Assembly: GCF_003950315.1 (NCBI RefSeq)
Contig: NZ_NGJT01000009.1
Span: 1-64,000 of the forward strand
Length of the DNA: 64,000 nt
DNA from: Vagococcus bubulae
GTDB lineage: Bacteria; Bacillota; Bacilli; Lactobacillales; Vagococcaceae
Reading direction: 5' to 3'
How positions within the stretch are numbered: position 1 is the stretch's first letter; every line of letters begins with the position of its first letter. Under the pieces are notes generated by a model, which was not told where the DNA came from, searched no databases, and saw nothing but the letters and a program-made list of their open reading frames with translations. This document shows positions 62,563 through 64,000 of the stretch, one piece after another. Made by a program: the position numbers and the translations under genes.

Positions 62563-63183
62563 TTGGCTATTAATTATCCAAATGGTATTTCAAAGAAATA
62601 TCAAAAAGAGACACCAACACAAAAAAAGAAACAACATTCTTTTTCAAATCGTGGAATGTCTTTTGAAGAACTCATCAATCAAAGTAATTTATATTATTTA
62701 TCTAAAGAAATTGCAGTCGTTCACAAAAAACCAACCCCTGTACAAATTGTTCATGTTAACTATCCTAAAAGAAGTGCTGCTGTTATCACCGAAGCCTATT
62801 TTAAAGAAGCTTCTACAACAGACTATAATGGCATCTACAAAGGAAATTATCTAGATTTTGAAGCAAAAGAGACCAAAAATAAAACCTCTTTTCCCCTTCA
62901 TAACTTCCATGAACATCAGATTAATCATATGAAACAGTGCATTAATCAGCAAGGGATTGTCTTTGTCCTAATTTGGTTTTCTTCGTTGCAGCGATGTTTT
63001 TTTCTTTCAGCAACCCATGTGATTGATTATTGGGAGAATAAAGAAAACAAACGCAAGTCCATTCCATTAAAAATGATAGAAGACTGTGGGTATGAAATAC
63101 AATTAGGTGTTGCACCAGTTGTCCCTTACCTTTCAATCATTGATCACTATATATCAAAAGGAGATTCTATTTATGAAAAATAG
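62563..63183 (+). CDS. recU: Holliday-junction resolvase RecU
   Basis: This protein of 206 residues has the RecU nuclease fold. Catalytic Asp, Glu and Lys lie in [20 protein letters not shown] (D-x-E-x-K pattern), and the N-terminal [11 protein letters not shown] region is typical. It cuts Holliday junctions in recombinational repair and chromosome segregation. A GTG at 62554 is too near the GGAAGGAG, so the TTG at 62563, ten bases after it, is taken as start. It overlaps the class A PBP gene by 11 bp, the standard recU-pbp1 pair. Confidence 0.95.
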   Translation: MAINYPNGISKKYQKETPTQKKKQHSFSNRGMSFEELINQSNLYYLSKEIAVVHKKPTPVQIVHVNYPKRSAAVITEAYFKEASTTDYNGIYKGNYLDFEAKETKNKTSFPLHNFHEHQINHMKQCINQQGIVFVLIWFSSLQRCFFLSATHVIDYWENKENKRKSIPLKMIEDCGYEIQLGVAPVVPYLSIIDHYISKGDSIYEK

Positions 63184-64000
63184 TTCTAACGGGAAAAAGC
63201 ACCCTAAACAAAAGAAAAAAAGAAGTGTAAAAAAAGGGATACTTATTTTCCTAGCTGTCGTACTCACTCTAATCATAATACCGGTTATTGCTGGGGCAGG
63301 ATTGTTCTTTTACTATGCTAAGGATGCCCCAACCCTTGACTATAAAAAATTAGAGGATACTCGCTCATCAAAAATTTATGCGATGAATGGCGATATGATT
63401 TTAGAAATTGGTGAGAAAAAACGTGAAACCATAGAGCCTAATCAAATTCCACCAATGCTAAAACAAGCAATCATCTCAATCGAAGATAAACGATTTGAAA
63501 AACATATAGGTGTCGACCCTATTCGTATTGCTGGGGCTGCGGTCTCAAACTTAAAAGGAACCAGTCGTCAAGGTGGTAGTACCCTCACACAACAATTAAT
63601 TAAACTATCTTTTTTCTCAACTAAAAAAGAAGACCAAACAATCAAACGTAAAGCACAAGAAGCTTGGCTTTCTGTTGAATTAGAGAAAAAGAAATCAAAA
63701 GATGAAATTTTGACCTATTATATCAATAGAGTCTATATGGCAAATGGTGTGTACGGCATGCAAACAGCTGCTGAAACCTACTTCAATAAAAATCTTGATG
63801 AATTATCTCTCGCTCAGTATGCTTTACTAGCTGGTATGCCTCAAGCTCCAATTGATTATGACCCATATACTCATCCTGATCTTGCAACCAAAAGACGTAA
63901 TTTAGTCTTAAGTGAAATGTTAAAAGATCAAGTGATTTCTCAAAAAGAATATGATGAAGCGAAAAATACAAAAGTAGAAGATGGATTAGTTCCATTGAAA
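63173..64000 (+). CDS. Class A penicillin-binding protein PBP1A, 5' part
   Basis: Partial gene: the first 276 residues are present and the frame is still open at the window end. A basic cytoplasmic tail (1-25) precedes one membrane anchor (about 26-48). The GT51 glycosyltransferase domain follows with [30 protein letters not shown] and [14 protein letters not shown]-type motifs. The catalytic Glu is in EDKRFEKH. It polymerises and, in the missing part, would cross-link peptidoglycan. It starts 11 bp before the recU stop with AAAAGGAG at 63156-63163. Confidence 0.96.
   Translation, partial: MKNSSNGKKHPKQKKKRSVKKGILIFLAVVLTLIIIPVIAGAGLFFYYAKDAPTLDYKKLEDTRSSKIYAMNGDMILEIGEKKRETIEPNQIPPMLKQAIISIEDKRFEKHIGVDPIRIAGAAVSNLKGTSRQGGSTLTQQLIKLSFFSTKKEDQTIKRKAQEAWLSVELEKKKSKDEILTYYINRVYMANGVYGMQTAAETYFNKNLDELSLAQYALLAGMPQAPIDYDPYTHPDLATKRRNLVLSEMLKDQVISQKEYDEAKNTKVEDGLVPLK

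Overview
The window is a low-GC Gram-positive chromosome segment. Protein families, synteny and codon use point to the Enterococcaceae. The 5' end of the 16S rRNA at the left edge and the enterococcal-type EbsA, MurT/GatD and ManR sets fit Vagococcus or a close relative; the genus is an inference from remembered sequence and was not tested by a search.

Layout. Bases 1-396 hold the 5' end of a 16S rRNA gene reading off the left edge, with its leader and two tandem promoters. Bases 397-4,156 carry housekeeping genes (cvfD-like, ppiB, udk) and a divergent fetAB iron exporter preceded by a strong PerR-box-like sequence. Bases 4,208-7,367 hold a resolvase-like protein that has lost its catalytic arginines, an M20 dipeptidase gene interrupted by one in-frame TAA, and a glycosylasparaginase-like gene. 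Bases 7,397-14,124 are a complete mannose-family PTS operon with a sigma-54 promoter and its LevR/ManR activator. Bases 14,288-18,559 carry a lipoprotein fumarate reductase with an apparent FMN-attachment motif, a Mga-like regulator and a lipoprotein/small protein pair. Bases 18,720-25,838 are a glutamate-decarboxylase acid-resistance locus in the order gadC, yhgE/pip, gadB, with a divergent Mga-like regulator. Bases 25,841-35,738 hold a LysR/YeiH divergent pair, pncA, mtnN, a small MacP-like gene, nudF, xpaC-telA, perR, lspA, csp, ebsA, an RNase H and cls. Bases 35,937-48,168 hold a KtrB/TrkH protein, murT-gatD, ald, manA, a serine hydrolase, a VOC protein and a TetR-regulated heterodimeric ABC exporter. 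Bases 48,320-61,412 hold fnr, pgpA, a four-gene yunD-yutD-HAD-membrane-protein cluster, ogt, a tyrosine phosphatase, a class I FBP aldolase, a second KtrB/TrkH, an M32 carboxypeptidase and an rRNA methyltransferase. Bases 61,444-64,000 hold rnpB, gpsB, recU and the start of a class A PBP gene that runs off the right edge.

How the parts work together. Several genes form local control circuits that can be read from the DNA: ManR with the sigma-54 promoter of the PTS operon; PerR (encoded here) with a PerR-like box at fetAB; TetR with two tandem palindromes over the promoter of its own ABC-exporter operon; LysR with an 8-bp-arm dyad between it and yeiH; and a Mga-like protein divergent from the gad operon, whose promoter carries a perfect 12-bp palindrome. 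The division and wall genes (gpsB, class A PBP, macP-like, murT-gatD) fit an ovococcal wall-synthesis machine.

I found no CRISPR array, prophage, insertion sequence or tRNA. Nothing here is a clearly new defence or mobile system. The most unusual items are the catalytically degraded resolvase, the self-contained flavinylation motif on the fumarate reductase, the Pip/YhgE gene inside the gad operon, and the single-stop dipeptidase gene.
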